A DNA stretch of 14,911 bases from Candidatus Dadabacteria bacterium. GTDB taxonomy: Bacteria; J088. The stretch's first letter is position 1. Each line of letters starts with the position of its first letter. The stretch is from assembly GCA_003695505.1 (NCBI GenBank), contig RFIY01000331.1, positions 1 to 14,911 of the forward strand, in the 5' to 3' direction. A program made the position numbers and the translations under genes. Of the stretch, positions 14,850 through 14,911 are shown piece by piece. Below the pieces are notes generated by a model that ran no database searches, was not told the origin of the DNA, and saw only the letters and a program-made list of their open reading frames with translations.

Positions 14850-14911
14850 GAAGCGTTTTTCTCCAGGAGGCGATTGGGAAGGATGATTTGCTCTCGGCCA
14901 TAGGTGGCGGC
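14846..14911 (-). CDS. C-terminal end of a probable PTS mannose-class EIIA (cut by window edge)
   Basis: Reading the minus strand from the window edge gives 21 residues and a stop, containing YGREQIILPNRLLE. This resembles the C terminus of free-standing mannose-class EIIA proteins, which I recall ending in YGR.NI.VAS..L. The stop overlaps the EIIB GTG start in GTGA, so the two would be coupled. EIIA is also the expected next gene in this operon type. The piece is too short for certainty; the phosphorylated histidine would lie outside the window. Confidence 0.55.
   Translation of the reverse strand, partial: AATYGREQIILPNRLLEKNAS

Noticed and set aside
14683-14901. ATG-started 72-codon minus-strand frame overlapping EIIB
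   Set aside because: It is Arg-rich and out of frame with the conserved EIIB. The neighbouring frame that ends in GTGA fits EIIA much better.
1-14911. CRISPR, insertion sequence, phage, toxin-antitoxin or defence genes
   Set aside because: No spaced direct repeats, terminal repeats, transposase or integrase motifs were seen; every large coding region belongs to a housekeeping or PTS family.

Overview
The window is a bacterial chromosomal segment around the replication initiation genes. Overall GC is high, coding density is very high, and genes overlap by 1 to 13 bases. I see no mobile element, CRISPR array, tRNA or rRNA. Two things point to a deltaproteobacterial-type organism (Desulfobacterota, Myxococcota or a relative). 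DnaA carries the block EERLRSRFECGLIADIQPP, and a mannose-class PTS operon ends in HPr and Enzyme I. This placement is inference from remembered family patterns, at moderate confidence.

Layout. (1) Positions 1-2278, minus strand: a tight operon yebC-ruvC-ruvA-ruvB, with ruvB cut by the window edge; it encodes the Holliday junction branch-migration and resolution machinery. (2) Positions 2279-2521: divergent control region with a promoter-like element and a perfect 20-bp palindrome built of two DnaA-box-like sequences. (3) Positions 2522-6620, plus strand: dnaA, a 488-bp non-coding stretch that looks like oriC (DnaA boxes, AT-rich patch), then dnaN and recF. recF has no ATG or GTG start and appears to start at CTG. 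(4) hemL on the minus strand, convergent with recF. (5) Divergently from hemL, a GmhA-type sugar isomerase and a MaeB-type malic enzyme with a C-terminal phosphotransacetylase-like domain, plus strand. (6) Positions 10928-14911, minus strand: a mannose-class PTS operon in the order EIIA (last 21 residues only), EIIB, EIIC, EIID, HPr, EI.

How the parts work together. DnaA, the putative origin, the sliding clamp and RecF form the initiation and replication-repair unit. RuvABC and RecF both serve recombinational repair of stalled forks. EI and HPr would phosphorylate the EIIA/EIIB of the same operon. HPr keeps both the catalytic His and the regulatory Ser, so phosphorylation by an HPr kinase is possible, but no such kinase is in the window.

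Nothing here is clearly a new biological system. The most useful second looks are the palindromic DnaA-box pair, the recF CTG start, a set of repeats overlapping the dnaN promoter, the origin neighbourhood (no rpmH, rnpA or gyrB next to dnaA-dnaN-recF), and the short EIIC/EIID proteins.
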